Of a DNA stretch of 64,000 nucleotides, positions 25,205 to 33,928 are shown piece by piece (position 1 is the first letter of the stretch; each line of letters begins with the position of its first letter). The DNA is from Halorussus salinisoli (GTDB lineage Archaea; Halobacteriota; Halobacteria; Halobacteriales; Haladaptataceae). A program made the translations under genes and the position numbers. The stretch is taken from assembly GCA_005239435.1 (NCBI GenBank), contig SZNP01000007.1, positions 124,001 through 188,000 on the forward strand. Reading direction: 5' to 3'. The notes under the pieces were generated by a model. The model worked only from the letters and a program-made list of their open reading frames with translations. It did not search any database and was not told the origin of the DNA.

Positions 25205-25735
25205 CTACCCCTCCCACTCGTCGTCCAGCACGCCGAAGTACCGCACATCGACGTACTCGCCGCCGGTGAACGCCTCGTCGCGGTGGACGCCCTCCTCCTC
25301 GAACCCGAGTTTCTCCCAGATGCGCGCCGACGCCTCGTTGGTGGCGAGAACGCGGGCCTGCACCCGGTGCATCCGGAGCTCGCGGAAGGCGTAGTCGGTC
25401 AGCACGCGCGAGGCGTCGGTACCGTAGCCCTGCCCGTGGAATTCGGGCGCGAGCCAGATGCCGATTTCGCAGGTACCGGACCGCTGGTTCAGGTCGTGGA
25501 GACCGATGGTGCCAGCGATTTCCCCGTCGGTACAGACGGCGAGGTTCACGTCTTCCTGATTCGAGATGCTCTCCTCGAAGTACTCCCGTTCCTGTTCGGC
25601 GTTGAGCGGAAAGGCCGTCGTCAGGCCCTCGCGTACTTCGGGCAGGTTGATCGCGTCTCGCATGAACTCGACGTCCTCCTCTTCGATGGTCCGGAGCGTC
25701 ACGTCGTCGCCCCGGAGGAACACTGCGCCGGGCAT
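25205..25735 (-). CDS. GNAT acetyltransferase (RimJ/RimL type)
   Basis: 176 residues from ATG 25735. A minus-strand TTTATG at about 25762-25769 is correctly placed for a leaderless start at 25735 and overlaps an alternative ATG at 25762, which argues against the latter. Motifs: VTLRTIEEEDVEFMRDAINL, CEIGIWLAPEFHGQGYGTDA (acetyl-CoA pyrophosphate loop, Q-x-x-G-x-G/A type), RVQARVLATNEASARIWEKL and GFEEEGVHRDE. Members acetylate protein N-termini or small amines; the substrate is not predictable here. Confidence 0.9.
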   Translation of the reverse strand: MPGAVFLRGDDVTLRTIEEEDVEFMRDAINLPEVREGLTTAFPLNAEQEREYFEESISNQEDVNLAVCTDGEIAGTIGLHDLNQRSGTCEIGIWLAPEFHGQGYGTDASRVLTDYAFRELRMHRVQARVLATNEASARIWEKLGFEEEGVHRDEAFTGGEYVDVRYFGVLDDEWEG

Positions 25736-25865
25736 ACGCCGAGATATTCGGAGTACGGACATAAACGACGGGGATGGTGTGCGAGTTGTTGTCGTTCCAT
25801 CGTTCTGTTGTTCGTGTCGTCCTCGTCGTTCGTGGTGACGGCGTGACACGAGAGTGGAAAGCGAC

Positions 25866-26026
25866 GGGAAGCTAGCTACTGCCGACGCCAAGGAGTACCG
25901 CAACCGCACTGCACAGCACCGCGACCGCGGGCCTCACGCCTCCCCAGCCTCTTCCCTCACTTCGTTCGGTCATCCCTCGCGCGGTTGGCGCTGTCTCGAA
26001 CCACGAGACAGCGCCAGCGCGCGCCG
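25866..26026 (+). repeat. Intergenic hairpin repeat (family copy 2)
   Basis: Blocks in order: AGCTAGCTACTGCCGACGCC, AAGGAGTACCGCAACCGCAC, GACCGCGGGCCTCACGCCTC, CCCAGCCTCTTCC, CGCGCGGTT, a perfect 12-bp stem (25987-25998 with 26004-26015, loop AACCA), then AGCGCGCGCC. The first half is nearly identical to the minus strand of 61345-61500. It lies upstream of the sugar dehydrogenase and downstream of nothing on its own strand, so it is not simply a terminator. Confidence 0.75.
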
Positions 26027-26110
26027 GCCCGGGGCGGTAGTCAGTTCCAGAGAGGTCGCGTCGAATCCTGTGCACGAACCGATTTACTGCTCGACGCCCA
26101 ATCACCCTCC

Positions 26111-27142
26111 ATGCGCACGGCAGTCTTACGAGAACCGGGAGAACTCGCGGTCGAGGACCGGCCTCGACCCGACCCCGCGCCCGACGAGGTACTGGTCGCA
26201 GTCGGCGAGGTCGGAATCTGCGGGTCCGACCTCCACTACTACGAGCACGGCCGAATCGGCGACTACGTGGTCGAGAACCCCCTGATTCTGGGGCACGAGA
26301 GCGCGGGCGAGGTGGTCGAAGTCGGCGCGGCGGTGTCGGACCTCGCGCCCGGCGACCGCGTGGCGCTGGAACCCGGCGTCCCCTGCCGACGGTGCGCCCA
26401 CTGCAAGCGCGGCGAGTACAACCTCTGTCCGGACGTGACCTTCATGGCGACCCCGCCGGACGACGGCGCGTTCGCCGAGTACGTCGCGTGGCCCGCCGAC
26501 TTCGCCTACCGACTCCCGGAATCGGTCTCCACCCGCGAGGGCGCGCTCTGTGAACCGCTCAGCGTCGGCATCCACGTCGTCAACCGCGGCGAGATCGGCG
26601 TCGGCGACTCCGTTCTCGTGACCGGGGCCGGACCCATCGGACTGCTGGCGATGGAGGCCGCGCGCGCCGCGGGGGCCACCGAAATCTTCGTCTCGGACGT
26701 GGTAGACGCCAAACTCCGACTGGCGGCCGAGCGCGGCGCTGACGCGACCGTCGACCCCCGAGACGACGACCTGGGCGCGGCGATTGCGGACGCCACCGAC
26801 GGCGACGGAGTGGACGTGGTAATCGAAGCCTCCGGCGCGGAGTCGGCCATCGCGGGGTCGCTCGACGCGGTTCGTCGCGGGGGGACCGTCGTCTTCGTCG
26901 GGCTCGCGGACGAGGCCGAGGTCCCCCTCGACGTGCTGGACATCGTGGACAACGAACTCGACGTTCACGGGTCGTTCCGCTACCGGAACACCTACCCGAC
27001 GGCCATCGAACTTCTCGCCGACGACGCGGTAGACGCGGCGGGCATCGTGGACTTCGAGGCGACCCTCGGGGACGTGGACGACGCCTTTCGGCGCGCGATG
27101 GACCCCGAGACGGTGAAGGGAGTGGTGACGGTCGAGAAGTAG
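26111..27142 (+). CDS. Zinc-dependent sugar-alcohol dehydrogenase (MDR family)
   Basis: 343 residues. Catalytic-zinc region GEVGICGSDLHYYEHGRIGD and LILGHESAGEV (Cys, His, Glu ligands). Structural zinc CRRCAHCKRGEYNLC with four Cys. Rossmann VLVTGAGPIGLLAMEAAR, then VSDVVDAKLRLA, where the Asp after the second strand favours NAD+. The YYxHGRIGD segment and E at CEPLSVGIH are typical of sorbitol/xylitol/threonine-type dehydrogenases. Likely oxidises a polyol to a ketose with NAD+. It converges with the phosphotransacetylase-like gene, three bases after its stop. Confidence 0.87.
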   Translation: MRTAVLREPGELAVEDRPRPDPAPDEVLVAVGEVGICGSDLHYYEHGRIGDYVVENPLILGHESAGEVVEVGAAVSDLAPGDRVALEPGVPCRRCAHCKRGEYNLCPDVTFMATPPDDGAFAEYVAWPADFAYRLPESVSTREGALCEPLSVGIHVVNRGEIGVGDSVLVTGAGPIGLLAMEAARAAGATEIFVSDVVDAKLRLAAERGADATVDPRDDDLGAAIADATDGDGVDVVIEASGAESAIAGSLDAVRRGGTVVFVGLADEAEVPLDVLDIVDNELDVHGSFRYRNTYPTAIELLADDAVDAAGIVDFEATLGDVDDAFRRAMDPETVKGVVTVEK

Positions 27143-27145
27143 GAA

Positions 27146-28255
27146 CTACTCTTCGGACCGCTCGGATTCGGCGTCTTCCCCGGTCGATGCTCCGCCACCG
27201 TCGCCGACGATGGCCTCCACATCCGCGTGGTCGTGGAGCAGGTCGCGCATCCGGTCGACCGTCTCGGCGTCTCGCGTGCGACCGCTCCGAACGATATCCT
27301 CGGCGCGCTCTATCGTCGTCAGGGTGTCCGACTGGACCAGCAGGACGGGCACGCCCTTCTCCTCGGCCTTGCCGACGACTGCCCCCGGCGGGCGGAACCC
27401 GCCCGTCAGAATCAGACACTTCACGCCCGGCGCTTCGAGGGCGACTCGCTGGAGGTCGGGCCGGTCGCCGCCGGTGATGAGCGCGGCGTCCTTCGTCCGG
27501 CGGAGATGTCGCAGGGCCGAGTCGCCGGACATCGCGCCGACGAGGAATCGCTCCACGAAGGCGTCGCCGGGCGCGCTGTTCAGTTGCTCGGCCGAGAGTT
27601 CCTCCGCGAGGTCGGCGACGGTCACGCCCGCCAACTCCTGCTCGCGCGGGACGACGCCCAGGACCGGGACGCCGCGGCCTTCGAGGAAGGGCACGACTTC
27701 GGTTTCGAGACCGTCGAAGTTCCCCTCCTGAACCGCGTTGAACAGCACGCCGAGGAGTCGGTCACCCACGTCGTCGGCCGCGGCCAGCAGGTCGTCCACG
27801 TCGCCGGCCTGCGCGTACTTCGAGAGGAGCAGGACCTCGGCGTCGAGGAGGTCGGCCACGTCGGGGTCGGTGAGACCAACGATGCCGCCCGTGGTGAGTT
27901 TCCCGCCGCCCTCGACTACCATGAGGTCCTTGTCCGCCGCGAGTTCGTCGAAGCTCTCGCGGACCTGCTCGCGGAGTTCGTCGGGGTCCTCGCGGCCCCG
28001 AATCGCCTGCTCGACGAACGTCGGCGAGTAGACGACGGGTTCGAGGTCGTGCATCTCGGCGTCCAAGTCGAGCAGTTCGCGGGCGAGCATCGGGTCCTCG
28101 TCCAGCGTCTTGCCGACGTTGCTCTGGAGTCGGGTGCCCTTGGGTTTCATGTATCCGACCGACAGGCCCCGCTCGGCGGCCAATTTGGCCAGCGCGAGCG
28201 CGACAGCGGTCTTGCCTGTGCTCTCTTCCGTCGCAGTGACGAGTATCGTTTTCAT
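27146..28255 (-). CDS. Phosphotransacetylase family protein (BioD-like AAA plus DRTGG domain)
   Basis: 369 residues. N-terminal dethiobiotin-synthetase-like P-loop domain: TILVTATEESTGKTAVALAL, VGYMKPKGTR, DLMVVEGGGKLTTGGIVGLT. C-terminal DRTGG-type domain: FLVGAMSGDSALRHLRRTKD, ALITGGDRPDLQ, CLILTGGFRPPGAVVG, VPVLLVQSDTLTTIERAED. This is the layout of the N-terminal regulatory part of enterobacterial Pta but without the catalytic transferase domain. Its ATG overlaps the acetyl-CoA synthetase stop (ATGA, 28252-28255), so the two are coupled. A regulatory role in acetyl-CoA/acetate metabolism is inferred. Confidence 0.87.
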   Translation of the reverse strand: MKTILVTATEESTGKTAVALALAKLAAERGLSVGYMKPKGTRLQSNVGKTLDEDPMLARELLDLDAEMHDLEPVVYSPTFVEQAIRGREDPDELREQVRESFDELAADKDLMVVEGGGKLTTGGIVGLTDPDVADLLDAEVLLLSKYAQAGDVDDLLAAADDVGDRLLGVLFNAVQEGNFDGLETEVVPFLEGRGVPVLGVVPREQELAGVTVADLAEELSAEQLNSAPGDAFVERFLVGAMSGDSALRHLRRTKDAALITGGDRPDLQRVALEAPGVKCLILTGGFRPPGAVVGKAEEKGVPVLLVQSDTLTTIERAEDIVRSGRTRDAETVDRMRDLLHDHADVEAIVGDGGGASTGEDAESERSEE

Positions 28256-30372
28256 GATTCTTCCAGTTCGTCGGTGTCCACGGTCAGTCGCACGTCCACG
28301 GCCTGCACCCCGTCGGGTCCGGCCACGAGGGGGTTCACGTCGAGTTCCAGTATCGCGGGGAAGTCGGTCACGAGTTGCGAGAGTCGCTGGAGGCTCTCCA
28401 CGATGGCCTCGCGGTCGGCGGGGTCCCTACCTCGCGCACCCCGGAGGAGCGGGGCCGACCGAATCCCGTCGACCATCTCGGTGGCTTCGCGCTCGCTCAC
28501 GGGAGCGACTCGCGTCTCGGTGTCCTCCAGCACCTCCACGAAGATGCCGCCGAGTCCGAACAGGAGGAGCGGGCCGAACTGCGGGTCCCGGTTCATCCCG
28601 ATGATGGTCTCGGTGCCCGAATCGAGGTCCACCATCTCCTGGACCTGAACGCCCAGAATGTCGGCGTCCGGCTGGTAGTTCCGGGCGCGAGTCACGAGGT
28701 CCTCGAAGGCGTCGTACACGTCCTCGGGAGAGACTCCGACCTTCACGCCGCCGATGTCGGACTTGTGGAGGATGTCGGGCGAGACGATTTTCATCACCAC
28801 GTCGCCTTCGATATCCTGCGCGGCGGCGACCGCTTGCTCAGGGTCCTCGGCGATGGTACCCTCTGGCGTGGGAATCCCGTAGGCCGAGAGCAGGTCCATC
28901 GCTTCGACGCCGAGTCGGTTGTCGCCGCGCTCCTCGGCGCGTTCCAGGACTTCGCGGGCGCGCTCCCGGTCCACGTCGAATTTTTCGGGGGCCTCGTACT
29001 CGCGCTGGCTGATTTCGCGGTAGCGCGAGAGGGAGTCCAGGCTCCGGACCGCGCGCGCGGGGTCGAAATAATTAGGGATGCCACCCTCGCGCAGTACTTC
29101 CCTGGCGGACTCGGTACTCTCGCCGCCCATCAGCACCGAGGCGATTGGCTTGCCGTGCTCGGCCTGCAAGTCGGTGATGACCTCGGAAAGGTCGTCGAAG
29201 TCGATGACCGCGGTGGGTGCCGACAGAACCACTGCACACCCGACGTTCTCGTCTGCCAGCGCGATGTCGAGTGCTCGCTCGAATCGCTCGATGTCGGCGT
29301 CGCCGATGGCGTCGATGGGGTTGTAGATGTTGGCCTCCTCGGGCATCGCCTCCGAGAGTTCGGAGAGGGTCTCGTCGGAAAACGACGCCAACGAGAGGTT
29401 CGAGTCGCCCACCGCGTCGGTGGTCATCACGCCCGGTCCGCCCGCGTTGGTCACGATGGCCACGTCGTCGGACTCGGGAATCGGTTGGCCCGACAGAATC
29501 TGGGCGAAGTCGAACAGTTCCTGGACGTTCTCGACCCGGAGGACCCCGGCCTGCTCCAGTCCGGCCTCGTAGGCCTGCTCGCTCCCCGCGAGGGTTCCCG
29601 TGTGCGAGGAGACCGCCTGCGCTCCGGCCTCGGTCCGGCCCGATTTGACCATCACGATTGGGGTGTCGTCGGTGACTCGCCGGGCCGACTCGATGAACTC
29701 CGCGCCGTCCTCGACGCCCTCCAAGTAACCGAGTATCACGTCGGTGTCGGGGTCGTCGCCCCACGCTTCCACGAAGTCGGTCTCGTCCAGCACGGCCTTG
29801 TTGCCCAGCGAGACCACGTCCTTGAAACCGATTCCCTCGTCGTTGGCCCAGTCGAGGACCGCGGTGATGAACGCGCCCGACTGGCTCATGAAGGAGATGG
29901 ACCCCGAAAGCGCGTTTTCGGGGCCGAACGTCGCGTTCAGGCCGGTCGGCGTACTCATCACGCCGAGACTGTTCGGTCCGACGAGGTTGAGGTCGTACTC
30001 CGCGGCCACCTCGGTCAGTTCCTGCTCCCGACTCGCGCCCTCGCTCCCGGTCTCGCCGAACCCGGCGGTGATGACCACCACGTTCCGGACTCCGGCCTCG
30101 CCGCATTGGCGGACCGCCTCGACCGCGATTTTCGGCGGCACGACGACCACCGCGAGGTTCAGTTCGCCCGGCACGTCGTCGATGTCGGGGTAGCACTTCA
30201 GCCCCAGCACGTCGTCGTAGTTGGGGTTCACCGGGACGGTCTCGCCCGCGAAGTCGGCCTGCAAGTTCTGCGTAATCGCGCGACCGATGGACCCCTCGCT
30301 CTCGGTCGCGCCGATCACTGCGACTCGCTCGGGCGCGAACAGCCCCGCCAACCCTCCTGTGTTCTCGTCCAC
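28252..30372 (-). CDS. acd: Acetate-CoA ligase (ADP-forming), fused alpha-beta
   Basis: About 706 residues from GTG 30372. CoA-binding domain: LFAPERVAVIGATESEGSIG, NPNYDDVLGLKCYPDI, VVITAGFGE. Succinyl-CoA-ligase-like domain with GPNSLGVMS, SQSGAF and SSHTGTLAGS, whose His is the phospho-transfer residue. ATP-grasp domain at the end: VVMKIVSPDILHKSDIGGVK, GMNRDPQFGPLLLFGLGGIF. Converts acetyl-CoA, ADP and Pi to acetate, ATP and CoA, the archaeal route of acetate formation. A minus-strand CTTTTAAG at 30397-30404 is 28 bp from the GTG, which supports this start and a leaderless mRNA; an upstream in-frame ATG at 30531 would lie before that promoter. Confidence 0.93.
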   Translation of the reverse strand: MDENTGGLAGLFAPERVAVIGATESEGSIGRAITQNLQADFAGETVPVNPNYDDVLGLKCYPDIDDVPGELNLAVVVVPPKIAVEAVRQCGEAGVRNVVVITAGFGETGSEGASREQELTEVAAEYDLNLVGPNSLGVMSTPTGLNATFGPENALSGSISFMSQSGAFITAVLDWANDEGIGFKDVVSLGNKAVLDETDFVEAWGDDPDTDVILGYLEGVEDGAEFIESARRVTDDTPIVMVKSGRTEAGAQAVSSHTGTLAGSEQAYEAGLEQAGVLRVENVQELFDFAQILSGQPIPESDDVAIVTNAGGPGVMTTDAVGDSNLSLASFSDETLSELSEAMPEEANIYNPIDAIGDADIERFERALDIALADENVGCAVVLSAPTAVIDFDDLSEVITDLQAEHGKPIASVLMGGESTESAREVLREGGIPNYFDPARAVRSLDSLSRYREISQREYEAPEKFDVDRERAREVLERAEERGDNRLGVEAMDLLSAYGIPTPEGTIAEDPEQAVAAAQDIEGDVVMKIVSPDILHKSDIGGVKVGVSPEDVYDAFEDLVTRARNYQPDADILGVQVQEMVDLDSGTETIIGMNRDPQFGPLLLFGLGGIFVEVLEDTETRVAPVSEREATEMVDGIRSAPLLRGARGRDPADREAIVESLQRLSQLVTDFPAILELDVNPLVAGPDGVQAVDVRLTVDTDELEES

Positions 30373-30656
30373 GACAGGAGATTCGCCGGATTCGCGCTTA
30401 AAAGTGGTGTCCGGTTTCGGGACGGTGGGAATCGGCCGAGTCGAGGAGTCTACGTTTCCCGTCTCGGGCGAACGATTCGGTCGAAACGCTCCCGGTGGCG
30501 GTTGTAATAACGGACTCCTAATCGAACGCAATCGCCGCTATCCGTCTGTGAACCCAAATTATTTACTCGCATGTGAAATCAAAAATCCGGAGTAGAGGCC
30601 CCAGATCCCGGGTAAATGGTGCATAATTATACGTCCGGGTACTCTGTCTTCACTCG

Positions 30657-32207
30657 ATGTCAGAATCCGGGAAGACAGTTCGTTCGTTGGAGACAACACT
30701 CCCAGACCCGGCCCACGCCGACGACGTGGTCTACAATCCGTCGATGGACCGACTCCGAGCGTTCTCCGACCACCTCGAAACCACGACGGAGTTCGGCTCT
30801 CCGTCGTACGTCAGCGACGAGCGTTCGAGAAACGCAGACAAGACCAAGAACGCGGTGGACGACGACTTCGGCGCGGACGACTACGACCGCATCGAAGAGG
30901 CGTTCGAGGCGGCCCGGGAACGCGAGATGGTCTGCGTGGACCGCCTGATGGGGCGCCACGACGACCACTCGTACGTCTGTCGGCTCTACGTCCCGAAGGA
31001 GTACGGCCGCATCGCGCTGGCGTGGTCGAAGCTCTTCGAACCGGTGGAAGACGGCGCGGACGGCGACGGCCACCCTCACCCGGACCCGGACTTCGTGACG
31101 GTTCAGATTCCAGACGTCGAGGAGACGGCCATCCGAATCCTTCCCGACGAGGGCGTGACCGCCGTCCTCGGGAGCGACTACACCGGCGAGGCCAAGAAGT
31201 CGTTCCTCCGCCTGTTCATGTACTACGCAAAGAGGCAGGGCGGACTCGGTCTTCACGCCGGGAGCAAGCGCGTCTGCCTCCGGAGCGAGGACGGCGACGG
31301 CGACCTCGAAGCGGTCGGACAGGCGTTCCTCGGTCTCTCGGCGACCGGAAAGTCCACGCTGACCGCCCACGGTCTCTGGTTGGACGAGGACGCGGGCGAA
31401 GAGGCGACGATGCTTCAGGACGACGTCTGCGCCCTGCTCCCCGACGGGACGATTGCCGGAAGCGAGGGTAACGGTCTCTACGTCAAGACCATCGGACTCG
31501 ACGCCGACGAACAGCCAGCGATGTACGAGGCCGTGACCCACGAGTCGGCCGTGCTGGAGAACGTGGACGTGGCCGACGACGGAACCGTGGACTTCGAGAG
31601 CGACCGCCACACCTCCAACGGTCGGGCCGTCATCGAGCGCGAGGAACTCTCGTCGGCGGGCGAGGACATCGACCTCGGCGGCGTGGACCAGGTGTTCTTC
31701 ATCACGCGCAACCCCGTCATGCCGCCGGTCGCCAAGCTATCGCCCGAGGAGGCCGCCGTCGCGTTCATGCTCGGCGAGTCCATCCAGACCAGCGCGGGCG
31801 ACCCCTCGAAAGCCGGCGAGTCCATCCGCGTGGTCGGCACCAACCCCTTCATCATCGGGTCGAAGGGCGAGGAGGGTAACCGCTTCCGTGACCTCGTGGC
31901 AGACCTCGACGTGGACTGTTTCGTCATCAACACCGGCCACCTCGGCGCGAAGCAGAAGGACATCGGCGTCGAGGAGTCGGTGACGATACTGCGCGAAATC
32001 GCCCGCGGTACCGTCGAGTGGACCGACGACGAACCGACCGGTCTCACGGTGCCGAGCAGAGTACCGGGAATGGAGATCTCGGAGTTCGACGTGGCCGACA
32101 ACGTGGAGAATCTCGACCGAAAACTGTCGAAACTTCAGACCGAGCGTCGGACCCACCTCGACACCTTCGAGGACCTCGCCGACGAGATTCGAGACGCGGT
32201 GTACTGA
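30657..32207 (+). CDS. pckA: Phosphoenolpyruvate carboxykinase (ATP)
   Basis: 516 residues. P-loop GLSATGKS (226-233), a variant of the family's GLSGTGKT; TMLQDDVCALLPDGTIAGSE as the kinase-2/metal region; GLYVKTIGLDADEQPAMYEA; DQVFFITRNPVMPPVAKLSP; FIIGSKGEEGNRFRD. Converts oxaloacetate and ATP to PEP, CO2 and ADP, the gluconeogenic entry step. The N-terminal ~150 residues are more divergent than in bacterial enzymes, as expected for the haloarchaeal branch. ATAATTATA near 30627 is 30 bp from the ATG, indicating a leaderless transcript. Confidence 0.85.
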   Translation: MSESGKTVRSLETTLPDPAHADDVVYNPSMDRLRAFSDHLETTTEFGSPSYVSDERSRNADKTKNAVDDDFGADDYDRIEEAFEAAREREMVCVDRLMGRHDDHSYVCRLYVPKEYGRIALAWSKLFEPVEDGADGDGHPHPDPDFVTVQIPDVEETAIRILPDEGVTAVLGSDYTGEAKKSFLRLFMYYAKRQGGLGLHAGSKRVCLRSEDGDGDLEAVGQAFLGLSATGKSTLTAHGLWLDEDAGEEATMLQDDVCALLPDGTIAGSEGNGLYVKTIGLDADEQPAMYEAVTHESAVLENVDVADDGTVDFESDRHTSNGRAVIEREELSSAGEDIDLGGVDQVFFITRNPVMPPVAKLSPEEAAVAFMLGESIQTSAGDPSKAGESIRVVGTNPFIIGSKGEEGNRFRDLVADLDVDCFVINTGHLGAKQKDIGVEESVTILREIARGTVEWTDDEPTGLTVPSRVPGMEISEFDVADNVENLDRKLSKLQTERRTHLDTFEDLADEIRDAVY

Positions 32208-32278
32208 CCGCTTAGACTGCTCCTCGTCCCTCTTTCTTCTCACTCTCTCTCCTTTACCCCGGCATTTCCGCGACTCGA

Positions 32279-33163
32279 CTAGTCCGCGATGCCGCCGCCC
32301 TCGGTCGCCGACTGGTCCACCCGGAGGTTCCCGCTCAGTTCGCGCTCGGACGCCGGACTGAGCGTGATTCCCGCCGCCTCGAAGCGGGATTTGACCGCCA
32401 GCGAGAGTTCCGACCGAACGCGCATGGTGTCCCTGCGCGTCGGATTTCGAATCCAGTACTGCATCTGCAGTATCACCGCGTCGTCGCCGAACTCCACGAG
32501 GTAGACGCGGGGTTCGGGGTCGCCGAGAACTTCGGGATGGGAGTCCGCCGCCTCCCTGAGTTGGGTCATCGCCACGCTCGGGTCGTCGTCGTACGAGATG
32601 CCGACCTCCTCGGCCACGCGGAACTCCTCGCGGCCGTACGGGCGGACGATGCTGTTCGTCGTCAGTTCCGTGTTCGGCACCGTGACGGTTTCGTTGTTCG
32701 CGGTCCGGACGCGAGTCGTCCGGAAACTGATGGCCTCGACGACGCCCTCCCGGTCGCCCCACGCTATCCAGTCGCCGACGTTGAAGTTCGAGTTGGCGAC
32801 CAGAAAGAGACCGCTGACTACCGCGCCGATGACCTCCTGACCCGCGACGCCGACGGCGAGCGTCGCCGCGGCGATGATGAGCGCCGAATTCGTCAGAATC
32901 TGTCCGTAGCCGCTCGACGCGAGTCCGAACGCGATTGCCACGAGGACGACGAACAACCGCAGGTAGCGCTCGAACGCGTCCTGTATCGTCGGGTTGTCCG
33001 GGTTGCGTTGCCGCACGACCCGGTTGATTGCTGGCTCGGCGACCGTTCGACCGACGAGGTAGACGACGAGGAACGCCGCCGCGAACTTACCGAACGGAAG
33101 CAAGAGTTCGCGGTACACCTCGTCGGGGACGTCGGAGAGTTCTTGGAGTGGATACAGTCTCAT
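32279..33163 (-). CDS. MscS-family mechanosensitive channel
   Basis: 294 residues. Membrane helices LLLPFGKFAAAFLVVYLVGR and LRLFVVLVAIAFGLASSGYG, then the pore-lining TM3 SALIIAAATLAVGVAGQEVI with the following GAVVSGLFLVANSNFNVGDW, and the beta domain GVVEAISFRTTRVRTANNET with VPNTELTTNSIVRP. The C-terminal alpha/beta domain ends YWIRNPTRRDTMRVRSELSL. It opens on membrane tension to release solutes during hypo-osmotic shock, relevant for a halophile. Confidence 0.93.
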   Translation of the reverse strand: MRLYPLQELSDVPDEVYRELLLPFGKFAAAFLVVYLVGRTVAEPAINRVVRQRNPDNPTIQDAFERYLRLFVVLVAIAFGLASSGYGQILTNSALIIAAATLAVGVAGQEVIGAVVSGLFLVANSNFNVGDWIAWGDREGVVEAISFRTTRVRTANNETVTVPNTELTTNSIVRPYGREEFRVAEEVGISYDDDPSVAMTQLREAADSHPEVLGDPEPRVYLVEFGDDAVILQMQYWIRNPTRRDTMRVRSELSLAVKSRFEAAGITLSPASERELSGNLRVDQSATEGGGIAD

Positions 33164-33268
33164 CGGTTCGTCCTTACTCGTATGCCCGCCTGAAGGATAA
33201 TCGCCGGGGCGGATACGTCCGTTTCCGACCCTGATGGGGCGAGCACGTGACCGAGAGCGAAGGTTGGT

Positions 33269-33718
33269 CTACCGCTCGCCGTCCCGAGCGTCCGCGTGCG
33301 CTCGCCGAACTGCTCGCTCCAACCGCTCGCGCTCCGGCCCGAATTCGAGATGCGAATCGCAGTCGCAGTCCGACGCCCCGAGACCTGCGACCGGTTCGAC
33401 CCTGGTCTCGCCGTCGGCCTCGATTCCCCGATTCACCTCACACTCCACGTCCTCGCCCACCGTTTTCACCACGTCCGCGACGCGACTCGCGGGGTGGCCG
33501 AGCAGGTAATCGACGTGCCAGTGGCGGGCGTCGCGCTCCCCGGCGGCGAGTTCGCGGTGGCGCTCGACCCGCGAGAACCCGCCTGTTCCGAACGCGCTCC
33601 CGGTGTAAGCGTACCAGCCATCGGACAGGTCGCGCTCGCCCGCCGCGCCGAACTCGACGGTCGCGTCGTCGGCGAGTTCGACGAGCAATGTGTACGTTCC
33701 TTTCGGCATCGTATTCAT
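33269..33718 (-). CDS. DUF123 / GIY-YIG-like protein
   Basis: 149 residues matching the DUF123 family (found alone or next to endonuclease III): GTYTLLVELADDATVEFGAA, DGWYAYTGSAFGTGGFSRVE, RHWHVDYLLGHP and a C-terminal CDCDSHLEFGP segment with a Cys/His cluster. The family has a GIY-YIG nuclease-like fold; activity is unproven. The start could be ATG 33718 or ATG 33709 (MPKGTYTLL). It stands alone, divergent from the TRIC-type gene. Confidence 0.87.
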   Translation of the reverse strand: MNTMPKGTYTLLVELADDATVEFGAAGERDLSDGWYAYTGSAFGTGGFSRVERHRELAAGERDARHWHVDYLLGHPASRVADVVKTVGEDVECEVNRGIEADGETRVEPVAGLGASDCDCDSHLEFGPERERLERAVRRAHADARDGER

Positions 33719-33741
33719 TTCTTTAACGGTTGCGGAGTCAC

Positions 33742-33893
33742 TTCAAACGTGCGAGAAGATTAGCGCGACGACGTTGGTGACGGTCGTGAGCGCGGTTTGG
33801 AGGAGTCTCACGGTCGGGAGTTTGGAGCGGTGGAAAATCAAGGATTCGGCCTTCGAGGCGAGTTTCGTTCGGACCTCGCGGCGGCCGATGCGT
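33742..33893 (-). other. Possible decayed coding fragment
   Basis: A ~50-codon frame on the minus strand opens directly after a TGA and ends at TGA 33742-33744. It reads ALRIGRREVRTKLASKAESL, then IFHRSKLPTVRLLQTALTTV and TNVVALIFSHV. Codon use resembles real genes in the window, but no ATG, GTG or TTG start is placed to give the whole frame. It may be the end of a lost gene or a chance open frame in the gap between two divergent genes. Confidence 0.25.
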
Positions 33894-33928
33894 AGGGCTC
33901 AAGACGCTCGCAGTCGAGGCCGAACGTA

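Noticed and set aside
28375..30507. Long plus-strand open frame across the acetyl-CoA synthetase gene
   Set aside because: Same cause; the minus strand encodes an unbroken, well-conserved enzyme.
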